In this document: positions 9,391-18,184 of the stretch, piece by piece | Layout: every line of letters starts with the position of its first letter | How positions within the stretch are numbered: position 1 is the first letter of the stretch | Origin: an uncultured Lysobacterales bacterium | Lineage (GTDB): Bacteria > Pseudomonadota > Gammaproteobacteria > Xanthomonadales > SZUA-36 | DNA: 64,000 nt | Direction: 5' to 3' | Assembly (NCBI GenBank): GCA_937924405.1 | Contig: CALDVW010000041.1 | Location: 60,602-124,601 of the forward strand | Notes under the pieces: generated by a model | What the model was told of the DNA's origin: nothing | Seen by the model: the letters and a program-made list of their open reading frames with translations, nothing else | Database searches by the model: none | Position numbers and translations under genes: made by a program

Positions 9391-10275
9391 TCAAAATCCC
9401 GCAGGCAGGGTCCGCGTCAGGTTGATGCGGAACGACTGGTCTTTCGCCGCACCCGGCCAGTCTTCGTAAATCAGGCTGGTCTGGTATTCGAAATAAGCGT
9501 TCCAGCTGCCCTTGTTGCCGGCAATGACCTTGCCGATCCGGACGCCGATGGGCATGTAGACCTTGTTGGAGTCCCAGTCGTATGAGATGACCATGTCGCC
9601 ATTGCCCACGTACCAGCCGCCACCCAGTTGGTAGTTGAGAAAAGGAGCGATGCCGAGAGGGTTCGTATCACTCGTACCGGCCGGCAGGTTGTCCGGATCG
9701 ATTGCCCGCCAGGACTGGGTGAGCAGAACGCCATAAAACCAGTTGCCGGACGTATTTACGATTGCTCCGGCCAACCCGTACCCCCACTCGTCCTTGGCGA
9801 CGTCCTTGTTTCCCGGCAGCGTGACCAGTGGCCCGAGCCCCGTGCGGCCTGTGCCCCAGTCCCATTTTTTCGGAATGATCAGGCCAAACAGCTCGGTGTT
9901 ACCCAGCCCCGACTCGCCCGTTCTCAGATTTTCATAATGCCGCAGGGTGAGGCGGGGCAGCAGGGTGAATTTCTCGAAAACCAGTGGCGCAACCACGCGC
10001 ATCTGGACAAAATTATCGAGCCCGGGGGTCCGCGGTTGACCATTGACGATATCTTCCTTCCAGTCCGTAGTCTGGTAGGCAAACTGGAAAGACCATTGCG
10101 TCGCGGTCGAATCCAGTGCCTTGGAAACATCGTCCTGTTGAGGTTCGGCTGCCTCTTCCGTGGCCTGCGATTCGCTCTCGCCATCATCTGTTTCCTGGGC
10201 GAACACCGCGTTGGCTGACAAGCTCAGAACGGCTATCAGTGCATATACAGAAGACTTATTGACCCGGTGCTTCAT
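9391..10275 (-). CDS. outer-membrane beta-barrel-like protein
   Basis: The ATG at 10275 has AAGGAATGAC before it and gives a typical signal peptide (MKHRVNKSSVYALIAVLSLS, cleavage after VFA at about residue 26); the open frame upstream of it is probably not translated. An acidic linker rich in Asp, Glu and Gln (residues 27-50) is followed by about 240 residues of alternating aromatic and polar strands (WSFQFAYQT, FLNYQLGGGWYVG, MVISYDWDS) ending in a terminal FRINLTRTLPAGF. Glycine and aromatic content and the terminal Phe fit an outer-membrane beta-barrel, probably of the neuromedin-U/Phenol_MetA_deg group of unproven channels. Position next to a sulfatase hints at uptake of a related substrate, which is inference only. 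Confidence 0.65.
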   Translation of the reverse strand: MKHRVNKSSVYALIAVLSLSANAVFAQETDDGESESQATEEAAEPQQDDVSKALDSTATQWSFQFAYQTTDWKEDIVNGQPRTPGLDNFVQMRVVAPLVFEKFTLLPRLTLRHYENLRTGESGLGNTELFGLIIPKKWDWGTGRTGLGPLVTLPGNKDVAKDEWGYGLAGAIVNTSGNWFYGVLLTQSWRAIDPDNLPAGTSDTNPLGIAPFLNYQLGGGWYVGNGDMVISYDWDSNKVYMPIGVRIGKVIAGNKGSWNAYFEYQTSLIYEDWPGAAKDQSFRINLTRTLPAGF

Positions 10276-10398
10276 GTCATTCCTTGATGAATTTGGTTTA
10301 GGATACAATTTTAAGCGTAAAAGTTGTCCAGCTGAATGACTTTTCTCAGCCATTTATTTGCTTTTCTGACTGCCAGGCCAACCGAGGATTACACGTAG

Positions 10399-10920
10399 AT
10401 GAGCACTTCCATTGTTTTGACCATTGTCAGTGACGATCATCCGGGCATCGTTGAGAACCTGTCGGAAGTCCTGGCGGAACACGGTGGCAACTGGGCCGAA
10501 AGCAGCATGATGTCCCTGGCGGGAAAATTCGCCGGTATCCTGCTGGTTCAGGTTCCGGATGAGCAGGCGGACCAACTGGTCTCGGCTTTGGAAAACCTGG
10601 ATTCCAATGGCATGCAGATTGTCGCCCAACGCTCGACCGCGGAGGCCCGGGTGGAAGCGAGCCGGGAGTATTCAATCGAGCTGGTCGGCCAGGATCACCC
10701 CGGGATCGTCCACGAGATTACGGAAGTGCTGGCCCGCCATGGAATCAATGTTCAGGAACTCGAAACCATGATTCAGAGCGCATCGATGTCAGGCGAGAGC
10801 CTGTTTTTCGCCCACGCAAAAATTTTTGTTCCACCGGACTTGGCCCTGGACCGCCTGCAGGATGAACTGGAAGACCTGGCGAACGAATTGATGGTGGATA
10901 TCAACCTCGAAAATGAGTGA
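10399..10920 (+). CDS. gcvR: glycine cleavage system transcriptional repressor-like, tandem ACT protein
   Basis: The 173-residue protein consists of two ACT domains (residues 4-80, opening IVLTIVSDDHPGIVENLSEVL, and about 90-165, opening YSIELVGQDHPGIVHEITEVL) and nothing else. This is the GcvR layout. In E. coli GcvR binds GcvA and glycine and so controls the gcvTHP operon. The gcvT and gcvH genes lie 35 kb away in this window (45538 and 46692). I see no gcvA here, so the partner is unknown, and a formate-related or general ACT sensor role is possible. The gene is divergent from the outer-membrane protein and convergent with the ABC permease. Confidence 0.82.
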   Translation: MSTSIVLTIVSDDHPGIVENLSEVLAEHGGNWAESSMMSLAGKFAGILLVQVPDEQADQLVSALENLDSNGMQIVAQRSTAEARVEASREYSIELVGQDHPGIVHEITEVLARHGINVQELETMIQSASMSGESLFFAHAKIFVPPDLALDRLQDELEDLANELMVDINLENE

Positions 10921-10933
10921 AGCCGTTCAAGGA

Positions 10934-12022
10934 TCAGTCCAGGCGCTTGTTGAATCGCAGTACCGCCACGGTCATCGCGGCCAAAATGAAAATTCCGAGA
11001 ATCATCAACTCTGAGTAAAGTTCCGCCAGCGAAGCGCCTCGCAGTATCACCCCACGGATCAGCCGCATGAAATGTGTCATTGGCAGGAATTCGGCAATGA
11101 TTTGGGCAGCGCGGGGCATGCCGTCGAAAGGAAATATGAACCCCGACAGCAGGATGGATGGCAACAGGATGAAAAAGGTCATCTGCATCGCCTGGAACTG
11201 CGTTTGAGCAATGGTGGATGCGACCAGGCCCAGTGCAAGATTGGCGATGATAAACAGCAGGCAAACCTGGTAGACATCGATCAGGGTTCCGCGCAGAGGG
11301 ACATCGAATAGAAGCGCCCCCAGTCCCAGCACCAGCGTGACCTGCAGTAGCCCGATAAACACGTAGGGCAGAATCTTGGCCAACATCAACTCGGCCGATC
11401 TGACCGGCGTGGTGATCAGCAGTTCCAGGTTGCCGCGTTCCCGTTCCCGCACGATTGCCACAGCGGTAAACATCGTCATCGTCATGGTCAGGATCACGCC
11501 GATCAGGCCCGGCACCGTGTTGACCGGTGAGCGCCGCTCCGGATTGTAGTAGGTTCGGATTTCCATCGCTGGAGGACGGTCGTTGTAGGGCGAGATTCTC
11601 GCCGAACGCGCGATCGAAGCGACTGCACCCTGGACAACCGTGTCAGATCCATCCACCAGCAGTTGAATGGCCGACCTTTCCGGTTGCAGCAGCCGGCGCT
11701 CGTAATCCGGGGGAATGTATATGCCGGCCACGATTTTTCCCTGGCGCATCAGCGATTCAAGCTCAAAAACATCGCCGGCCTGGTAATTGATGTCAATAAC
11801 CTGTGTCTGGGCCATGTCCATGATCACCTGACGCGAAGCGGCCGTCTGGGAAAGGTCGGCCACGCCTGCAGAGAGGTGACGCACGTCCATATTTATCGCA
11901 TAGCCGAACAACACCAGTTGCAAAGCGGGAATGCCCACGATCATGCCAAAGGTCAGGCGGTCACGGGAAAGCTGGCGCAGTTCCTTGATTACGATCGCGA
12001 AAATGCGCTGCAGGGATTTCAT
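10934..12022 (-). CDS. ABC-2 type transporter permease
   Basis: Last gene of a five-gene operon. The 362-residue membrane protein has a first membrane segment at about residues 25-45 (GMIVGIPALQLVLFGYAI). A large outside domain of about 130 residues follows, and then five membrane segments from about residue 170 to the end (GLIGVILTMTMTMFTAVAIV, VFIGLLQVTLVLGLGALLF and others). This is the ABC2_membrane_3 layout of the YbhR/YhhJ family, which exports drugs or lipophilic compounds with an ATPase and an HlyD-type adaptor. Its start overlaps the ATPase stop by 4 bases. Substrate is unknown. Confidence 0.88.
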   Translation of the reverse strand: MKSLQRIFAIVIKELRQLSRDRLTFGMIVGIPALQLVLFGYAINMDVRHLSAGVADLSQTAASRQVIMDMAQTQVIDINYQAGDVFELESLMRQGKIVAGIYIPPDYERRLLQPERSAIQLLVDGSDTVVQGAVASIARSARISPYNDRPPAMEIRTYYNPERRSPVNTVPGLIGVILTMTMTMFTAVAIVRERERGNLELLITTPVRSAELMLAKILPYVFIGLLQVTLVLGLGALLFDVPLRGTLIDVYQVCLLFIIANLALGLVASTIAQTQFQAMQMTFFILLPSILLSGFIFPFDGMPRAAQIIAEFLPMTHFMRLIRGVILRGASLAELYSELMILGIFILAAMTVAVLRFNKRLD

Positions 12023-12993
12023 TCCTTCTTGTCCCGGGCAGCCTTCCTGGCCTGTGTGGCGGCGACAAACACATCCTCCAGGCTGGGATGAACTTTTTCG
12101 CAGTGATCAACCGGTAAACCTGCCTCGCTGACTGCCTTCTTAAGGAATTCCGCTGCGTCCGGAACATCCCGGTCAACCATGACGCGTAGAATATTACCAA
12201 TCTGTGCCGTGCTGTGAACAATCGCCTGATGATCCAGAAAGCGGCTGACTTTGCGCGGTTCTCTCGACTGGACCACGATGACGGCAGCATCGATGCCAGC
12301 AGATAACTGGTCCGGGCTGCCGGCTGCGACCAGCACACCCAGGTCGAGAATTGCCAGCGCGTGGCATCGTTCAGCTTCGTCCATGTAGTGAGTGGACACC
12401 AGTATGGTTGTGCCTTCGCCGACCAGGTCGAACAGGCTTTCCCAGAATGCGCGCCGGTTTTCCGGATCGACCGCAGAAGTGGGTTCATCCAGAAACAGCA
12501 ATTCGGGCTGGTGCAAGGTGGCGGCCGCCAGCGCCAACCGCTGCTTTTGACCACCGCTGAGTGTTCCCGCACGTTGCCTGGTCAGGCGACCGAGTTCATA
12601 GCGCTCCATTGCCTCCGGAATTCTGATCTTTTGCTCCGCCCTGGTCAGGGTATAAATATTGGCAATGAAGTTGAGGTTCTCGGTGACAGTCAGGTCCTCG
12701 AACAGGGAGAATTTCTGCGTCATGTAACCGACTTTGCGGCGCAGTTGCTCGGCCTGCCTGGGAATTTCAAGCCCGAGCACCCGGATAGCGCCATGGGTGG
12801 GTGTCAGCAGCCCGCACAGCATCCGGATCGAGGTTGATTTACCTGAGCCGTTGGGTCCGAGAAAACCATATATTCGCGAACGGGGAACATCCAGGTCCAG
12901 ATTGTTGACCGCCACCACATGACCAAAATCCTTGGTCAGTCCGCGGGCGCGGATGGCCAGGCCAGATGAGATCGAGTCCGCCATTGAATTCAC
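12019..12993 (-). CDS. ABC transporter ATP-binding protein
   Basis: The 324-residue cytoplasmic ATPase powers the permease encoded immediately downstream. Walker A is GPNGSGKST at residues 46-54, the signature LSGGQKQRL is near 148-156, Walker B with the catalytic Glu is LLFLDEP near 168-174 and the switch His follows in LVSTHYMDEAERC. The C-terminal 100 residues form the extra domain seen in drug-export ATPases such as YbhF. It overlaps both neighbours by 4 bases (ATGA-type junctions), so the three transporter subunits are translationally coupled. Homologues accompany ABC-2 permeases with HlyD adaptors. Confidence 0.92.
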   Translation of the reverse strand: MNSMADSISSGLAIRARGLTKDFGHVVAVNNLDLDVPRSRIYGFLGPNGSGKSTSIRMLCGLLTPTHGAIRVLGLEIPRQAEQLRRKVGYMTQKFSLFEDLTVTENLNFIANIYTLTRAEQKIRIPEAMERYELGRLTRQRAGTLSGGQKQRLALAAATLHQPELLFLDEPTSAVDPENRRAFWESLFDLVGEGTTILVSTHYMDEAERCHALAILDLGVLVAAGSPDQLSAGIDAAVIVVQSREPRKVSRFLDHQAIVHSTAQIGNILRVMVDRDVPDAAEFLKKAVSEAGLPVDHCEKVHPSLEDVFVAATQARKAARDKKE

Positions 12994-13952
12994 TCGGCTG
13001 GAAAATCGGCCTGCAAAGGAATTCCGGATGGGAGATCCATTGCGTCAGGGACATCGATCTCGGCGAGGAAGCTCAGGCGTGACCGGTCGTGCTCGGTGAG
13101 TGCAAAATACGGTGTGAATGTCGCATCGGCCGAAACCCAGCGGACGCGTCCCTTGAACAGGTCATCTACACCATCGATCTTTACATCAATCTCTTTGCCC
13201 GGCGTGACCCGTGCTCTTAAATGCTCGGGTACGTAGACCCTGGCAAAAACCCTGGAACTGTCCAGCACCACCGCGATCGTGGTGCCGCGCGACGGGCGTT
13301 CACCCATGCGGAACAACACCTTGTCGACGACACCCGCGACGGGCGCCCGGATGCGGGTTCGCTCCAGGTCCAGTTGCGCCTGCTGAACCCGGGCTTCGCT
13401 GGCTTCCAGCGCAGCTTCTGCCTGGTCCAGTTCTTCGATCGTGGTGCCATGCAGCAGGCGGTCCAGCGCTTCGGAATCCGCTTTCACCTTTGCAACGGCG
13501 GTTTTGTAATTGGTCTCATCCCGGTCCAGTTGAGCTTCTCTGGACAGACCCAAGTCGTAAACTTCGCGCGTACGATTGAAAATCGCCAGGGCGTTAACCT
13601 CCTCAACACGGCTGGCTTCCAGCTTCGCCCGCGCTTCGCGGATCGATTCCACCCTTGGACCGCGCTGCAGCTCGGCCAGGCGTGCCGCGGCCTGGTTACG
13701 CAAGCCAACCTGCTGCGCCAGGCGTGCCGCAGCACGAGTTGGGTCCTGTTCCAGGATAAGGTCACCGACTGACACAGTTTGTCCGTCCGCAACTGCAATG
13801 GTGATGATGGGCTCATCGCTTTCGACCACCACGTCGATCCGGTCGCGCTCGAGGGTGCCGACCATGTAGGTGGTTTCCGTTCTGTCACAGGAACTGAGTG
13901 CAATCGCTGCGCACACGCTGAGCAAAAGGGATAACAGGTTGCGTCTGTTCAC
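12990..13952 (-). CDS. HlyD-type membrane fusion lipoprotein
   Basis: The periplasmic adaptor of the ABC exporter. The GTG at 13952 is chosen because AAGGCC lies just before it. From there the protein starts VNRRNLLSLLLSVCAAIALSSC, a lipoprotein signal with a LSSC lipobox (Cys22). The longer open frame would overlap the upstream hydrolase gene. The order then is a biotinyl-lipoyl half (IITIAVADGQTVSVGDLILE), a long heptad-rich hairpin (about residues 70-185, many Ala, Glu and Arg), the second lipoyl half (IRAPVAGVVDKVLFRMGE) and a beta-barrel domain. This is the YbhG-like arrangement. Being lipid-anchored, it would dock to the inner or outer membrane and probably to an unlinked TolC-like channel. 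Confidence 0.88.
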   Translation of the reverse strand: MNRRNLLSLLLSVCAAIALSSCDRTETTYMVGTLERDRIDVVVESDEPIITIAVADGQTVSVGDLILEQDPTRAAARLAQQVGLRNQAAARLAELQRGPRVESIREARAKLEASRVEEVNALAIFNRTREVYDLGLSREAQLDRDETNYKTAVAKVKADSEALDRLLHGTTIEELDQAEAALEASEARVQQAQLDLERTRIRAPVAGVVDKVLFRMGERPSRGTTIAVVLDSSRVFARVYVPEHLRARVTPGKEIDVKIDGVDDLFKGRVRWVSADATFTPYFALTEHDRSRLSFLAEIDVPDAMDLPSGIPLQADFPAE

Positions 13953-13977
13953 AGGCTGGCCTTGAAAGATTTTGTGG

Positions 13978-15330
13978 TTACAACGCTGCCAGTATAGCGG
14001 CGAGAAACGCATTGTCATCCCAGCTGTCGTCCGTGGTGTACCCCAGGCGTGCTATGACGACTTCCTGCTCGGGAAAGACAGCCACGATCTGACTGTTGAA
14101 GCCGTGGGCAAAATACATCGTAGGCGGCAAGTCGGGAAGCGCCAGGTGTTCGCCTTCAACGCCGGCGTTCAACCAGAAATGGGCGCCATATTGACCCATG
14201 GGTGCCGCCGGTGCCGGTGAAGTTGACCAGTGAATCCATTTCTTCGGCAGCAACATTTCGCCATTCCACAAGCCTTCCTGTAACCAGAACTGGCCCATCC
14301 TGGCCCAGTCCCTTGCCGTGGCATAGGAAAAAGATGATCCGACGGGCGAACCCGAAGCGTCCGGTTCCAGCACCATCGAATTGATACCCAGTGGTTCATA
14401 AAGGCGTGTGCGGACAAAATGAAATACATCCTCAGCCGATCCCCCCACGCTGTCCCGGATAATCCGGGCGAGTATGTTGGTGGTTCCGCTGGAATAGGAC
14501 CAGAATGAACCGGGCTCATGTTCGAGCGGCACGGACGCAGCGTAGGCCGCTGCATTGGGCACGGTAAACAGCATTTTGGTGGCATCGCTGCCAGGCTCAT
14601 AAATTTCCTGGAAATCCAGCCCGCTGCTCATTTGGAGCAACTGCCGGAGGGTGATTTCTCCACGCGGGTCTCCCGCGGTTTGCCATTCGGGAACCGGGGC
14701 CGGTTCGTCCAGGTCGAGTACACCGTCACCGACCAGCATGCCAATCAGCGTATTCGTGACGCTCTTCGTCATTGACCATCCGATCAACGGGGTTTCCCGA
14801 TCGAATCCCGGCGCATACCGCTCTGCCACGATTTGCCCCTGATGCAGGACGATAATTGCACGTGTCTGCCGGTGACTCTCTGACGTGGGTTCCCGAAATG
14901 CCCTGTCAAGAATTTTTTCCAGGTCTGGGTTCGGGGCACTGCTCACACCGGGGGGGATGCCGCCGCGTAAGCTGACGGCGGAAAAATTCGTCAACGGGGG
15001 CAGGTCAGAAAAAGGCACACCCGCCGCGATGGTGCAACCAAGGCCCTTGCGGTAAATCGCATTGGTTTCGACCAGGCCCGGACCAAACCAAGCAGATACG
15101 GTGCCGCCCGCCTTGTCCAGGCTGAAGCCTCCCCAGTTGAACACGGGGTCGATATCACGAATATCAGACCAGATGGCTTCGATATCGTGACGCCCGGCAA
15201 CGAAATACTCGGAGCACAGGGACTTGGCGACGTATCCGGAGCCCATTGGCAGGATTTTTGCTGCCTGCCAGGTGAGCAGGATCATGATGGTGATGCCCAG
15301 TACCGACAGCAGAAGGGCCTTCTTTTTCAT
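13978..15330 (-). CDS. serine hydrolase of the class C beta-lactamase fold
   Basis: The 450-residue protein has an N-terminal hydrophobic segment (MKKKALLLSVLGITIMILLT) that exports or anchors it. The nucleophile motif S-x-x-K is SMTK in IGWSMTKSVTN (around residue 189) and the Tyr motif is in WSYSSGTTN (around 284). A late His-Gly segment (FAHGFNSQIVAV) replaces the KTG box. These are features of the 6-aminohexanoate-dimer hydrolase/esterase branch rather than of true beta-lactamases. It overlaps the WD40-type lipoprotein gene by 4 bases upstream and is followed after 25 bases by the HlyD-type gene, so it belongs to the exporter operon. A role in processing the exported compound is inference. 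Confidence 0.85.
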   Translation of the reverse strand: MKKKALLLSVLGITIMILLTWQAAKILPMGSGYVAKSLCSEYFVAGRHDIEAIWSDIRDIDPVFNWGGFSLDKAGGTVSAWFGPGLVETNAIYRKGLGCTIAAGVPFSDLPPLTNFSAVSLRGGIPPGVSSAPNPDLEKILDRAFREPTSESHRQTRAIIVLHQGQIVAERYAPGFDRETPLIGWSMTKSVTNTLIGMLVGDGVLDLDEPAPVPEWQTAGDPRGEITLRQLLQMSSGLDFQEIYEPGSDATKMLFTVPNAAAYAASVPLEHEPGSFWSYSSGTTNILARIIRDSVGGSAEDVFHFVRTRLYEPLGINSMVLEPDASGSPVGSSFSYATARDWARMGQFWLQEGLWNGEMLLPKKWIHWSTSPAPAAPMGQYGAHFWLNAGVEGEHLALPDLPPTMYFAHGFNSQIVAVFPEQEVVIARLGYTTDDSWDDNAFLAAILAAL

Positions 15331-16523
15331 TCGATTTCCTTCATTTTGTGGCCGGTGACGTCAAGCCCCATTTTTTGCGGCTGTCCCAGGCTGACGCTGG
15401 GGGCATGCGTGAATCCATCAACGATCAGGTGCATGGGTTGTACTGACCAGGTTTCCGTATCGACAAGAAAGAATCCACCATCGCCAACCAGCACAAGATA
15501 GGCACCATTTTTCGTGAATTCCAAATCACATATCGCGTTTGGAACATCTACCTCATGCTGTATTTCATTCAATTCCAGATCCAGCACCGTGATTTTATTG
15601 GAGAGCGGTCCGGGCTTCACATCGACCAGCAGCTTGCCACTGGGTGAAACGCTGACGAAACGACCACAGTTCTTCGGATCATGGGTTGCCAGGCCACCCC
15701 CGATGCCGGTTAGTAGCAGTCCGACCTGCAAGGCATAAATGGCGCCTGTCCCCACCCATTGTCCGACTGCATTGTCTTCATTCAACTCCAGCGCCTGATC
15801 TTCGGACAGGAACTGCCACATGGCGACATCGTCACCGGCAATGACCAGGGAACGGCTTGCACTGACGACTTCAAGATCTGATATATCACCTGTTGTTGCC
15901 AGTCGGGCGACTTCCCTGCGAGTTTCCATGTCCCAGATGAGGACCGATTTGTCATCACCGGCTGACGCCATGAATTTGCCGTCCTCACTGAAGACCAGGT
16001 CGTTCACCCTGCCCACATGAGATAACAATAACTCCGGTTCTGACGGTTCTTCTGCCCGTGGATCTGTGAGCAGAATTGTTCCATCTTGAGTGCCCAGCGC
16101 CAGGTCGCCCGCTGCAGGCGACCAGGCCAGGCTGAGGGCGTGCATTCCCTTCATGGGGGGATCGATATGAAATTGCTTCTGCCCGGTCCTGACGTCCCAA
16201 ACGGTGGCGATTCCGCCCATGCCGGTGGTGACGATCCGGTTCTCATCGATGAATTCCAGGGTGTCGCCGAGCCCGGAGCGCGGAAGTCTGAAACTTTTGC
16301 CTTTCTCATCGACCGCCCAAAACCAGCCCACCTGACGGCGTTCCTCGAGATCGAATAGGACGACCACCATGCGGTTGGCCGCAGCTGCCAGCCGGCCAGA
16401 AGGAGAAAGCGCTACCGAGGTATAGCCGTCCCAGTAATTGTCCACTTTGTCTGCAGGAGGTGCGGCTGCACATGCAGACAGAATCACTGCAAGCAGAGCC
16501 TGTGGGGTTTTTCTGAAAATCAT
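15327..16523 (-). CDS. WD40-repeat beta-propeller lipoprotein
   Basis: The first gene of the exporter operon. The ATG at 16523 gives MIFRKTPQALLAVILSACAAAP, a lipoprotein signal with lipobox LSAC (Cys18); the frame stays open upstream to 16619 but would add an unlikely 32-residue leader. The rest is a propeller of WD-like blades: YTSVALSPSGRLAAAAN, TVWDVRTGQ, LSLAWSPAAGDLALGTQDGTI, DLVFSEDGKFMASAGDDKSVLIWD, then degenerate blades to the end. The blade ending VLIWD is the best conserved. Periplasmic propellers of this kind usually act as protein-binding platforms. Binding partner is unknown; the neighbouring hydrolase is the obvious candidate. Confidence 0.85.
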   Translation of the reverse strand: MIFRKTPQALLAVILSACAAAPPADKVDNYWDGYTSVALSPSGRLAAAANRMVVVLFDLEERRQVGWFWAVDEKGKSFRLPRSGLGDTLEFIDENRIVTTGMGGIATVWDVRTGQKQFHIDPPMKGMHALSLAWSPAAGDLALGTQDGTILLTDPRAEEPSEPELLLSHVGRVNDLVFSEDGKFMASAGDDKSVLIWDMETRREVARLATTGDISDLEVVSASRSLVIAGDDVAMWQFLSEDQALELNEDNAVGQWVGTGAIYALQVGLLLTGIGGGLATHDPKNCGRFVSVSPSGKLLVDVKPGPLSNKITVLDLELNEIQHEVDVPNAICDLEFTKNGAYLVLVGDGGFFLVDTETWSVQPMHLIVDGFTHAPSVSLGQPQKMGLDVTGHKMKEIE

Positions 16524-16654
16524 TTCATGGTGCCCGTCAAATTTCAGAACAGGATACAACAAGCGAATCAAGGATCGCTGATTGTGAAAACCGGCCTCTG
16601 TTATGATTCCGCATTGCATCGATCAATTATTTGCCAGCAAAAAGGAAAGTTTAA

Positions 16655-18184
16655 ATGCGGCCGACACTGAATATTCTCAGCGAGGAATTGATCATCCGGA
16701 TACTGGATGAAGCCAAACGGATATTGGCCGAGAAGGGGATGGAAATTCGTGGCGAAAAACTTCGTCAGCGTTTGCTTGACCACGGCCTCCAGACAGACAA
16801 CAGCGGCGAGCGGATATTTTTCCCGCATGACGTGGTCGAAAGCGCCATCGATTCTGCACCGGAATCCTTCACCCTGTTCGACCGGGATGGTGAACCGCAT
16901 GCAGAATTGGGTGGTTACAATGTCAATTTCGTTCCCGGCTCCAGCGGGCTGAAGATTCTTGATCATCGAAGCGGTGAAACTCGCCTGGCCGATTCAACGG
17001 ATTTTGTTGAGTACATCCGCCTGGCCGATAGCCTGGAAAACATCGGTTACCTGGCCACTGCTTTTTCCACCAACAAGGATATCGAGCCACAGGTTTCAGA
17101 CGCCTGGCGTCTTTACATGTCGTTGGTGAACTCCAAGCGTCCGGTGGCTTCGGGTGCTTTCAGTGAAAATGGTATACCGCGCCTGATCAGTCTGCTTCGA
17201 ATGTTCCGGGACAGTGACGGGGAGCTGGCGCGTAAGCCCATGTCTGTGTTTACCATCACGGCAACCGGTAATTTCCGCTTTGGCGAAGACTCATGCCAGA
17301 ATCTGTTGGATTCAGTTGAGGCGGGAGTGCCCGTAGAAATCGTACCAGTCACTCTGATGGGGTTGATTGCCCCCGTCACACTGGTCGGCGCCCTGGTTTT
17401 CCACTGCGTGGATGTGTTGACCGGATTGACGATGGCACAGATCATCCGCCCCGGCCATCCGGTGCTGTTCGGTGGTGCACCGGCTACTTTTCACATGAAA
17501 GCGGCGAGTTCACCGATGGCGGCAATCGAAGCCCAACACCTGGATGTCGCCTACGTTGCAATCGCAAAATACCTGGGCCTCCCTTCCCAGGCCTACATGG
17601 CGCTGAGCGACGGTAAAGAACTGGACGCACAGGCCGGTGGAGAGTCATTCAGCAGTGCGTTGCTGGCCGCTCTGGCCGGGGTCAATTCAGTGGCGGGTCC
17701 CGGTATGCTGGATTTTGTGCTCACCTTCAGCCTGCCGAAACTGGTTTACGACAACGAGGTTTGCGGCCAGGCCCTGCATTTCTGCAAGGAAATCAGGATA
17801 CTGGATGACCTGCCAAGTGATCACCTGGTTGATCACCTGATGAACGAAGGGCACCTCATTACGGCGCAGCAGACCCTCGAGCACTGGCCGCAGGAATTGT
17901 ACCTGACGGATCCGGTGATCGACCGCACAACCCGGGATACGGCGGAGAAAAGCACAGGCCCGAGCCTGGTGGAAAGAGCATGCGAGCAGGTGGAAGCCCG
18001 TCTGGCGAAATATTCGCCGTTTGATACGGATCCTGCGATTGACGCAGCCATGCGCGAAATCATCCTTTCAGGAATGGATGCCCAGGAAAAGCTGCCGGAT
18101 CTGCCGCCACCGCCGGAAGCAGCCGGGACGGCCCCGGTTGCCGGCCGCAGGGCGCGAAGTGGCCGCAGGCGCCGTAAGGCTTAG
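16655..18184 (+). CDS. trimethylamine methyltransferase (MttB) family protein, non-pyrrolysine
   Basis: The 509-residue TIM-barrel protein belongs to the MttB superfamily ([15 protein letters not shown] near the start, then [19 protein letters not shown] and [18 protein letters not shown]). The frame runs through without an in-frame TAG, so this is the non-pyrrolysine branch. Members of that branch demethylate quaternary amines such as glycine betaine, proline betaine or carnitine onto a corrinoid protein. No corrinoid protein or MtgA-like partner is encoded beside it. It has a good AAGGAAAG site before the ATG and ends in a very basic, Pro-rich tail ([13 protein letters not shown]). Its last 4 bases overlap the stop of the convergent ABC1-kinase gene. 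Substrate is unknown. Confidence 0.88.
   Translation: MRPTLNILSEELIIRILDEAKRILAEKGMEIRGEKLRQRLLDHGLQTDNSGERIFFPHDVVESAIDSAPESFTLFDRDGEPHAELGGYNVNFVPGSSGLKILDHRSGETRLADSTDFVEYIRLADSLENIGYLATAFSTNKDIEPQVSDAWRLYMSLVNSKRPVASGAFSENGIPRLISLLRMFRDSDGELARKPMSVFTITATGNFRFGEDSCQNLLDSVEAGVPVEIVPVTLMGLIAPVTLVGALVFHCVDVLTGLTMAQIIRPGHPVLFGGAPATFHMKAASSPMAAIEAQHLDVAYVAIAKYLGLPSQAYMALSDGKELDAQAGGESFSSALLAALAGVNSVAGPGMLDFVLTFSLPKLVYDNEVCGQALHFCKEIRILDDLPSDHLVDHLMNEGHLITAQQTLEHWPQELYLTDPVIDRTTRDTAEKSTGPSLVERACEQVEARLAKYSPFDTDPAIDAAMREIILSGMDAQEKLPDLPPPPEAAGTAPVAGRRARSGRRRRKA

Noticed and set aside
13978..15330. An antibiotic-resistance beta-lactamase
   Set aside because: The S-x-x-K and Tyr motifs are present, but the KTG box is replaced by an HGF segment, as in esterases and amide hydrolases; position in an exporter operon also speaks against it.
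16655..18184. A pyrrolysine-dependent trimethylamine methyltransferase (mttB)
   Set aside because: The frame contains no in-frame TAG to be read as pyrrolysine, and no pyl genes are in view.
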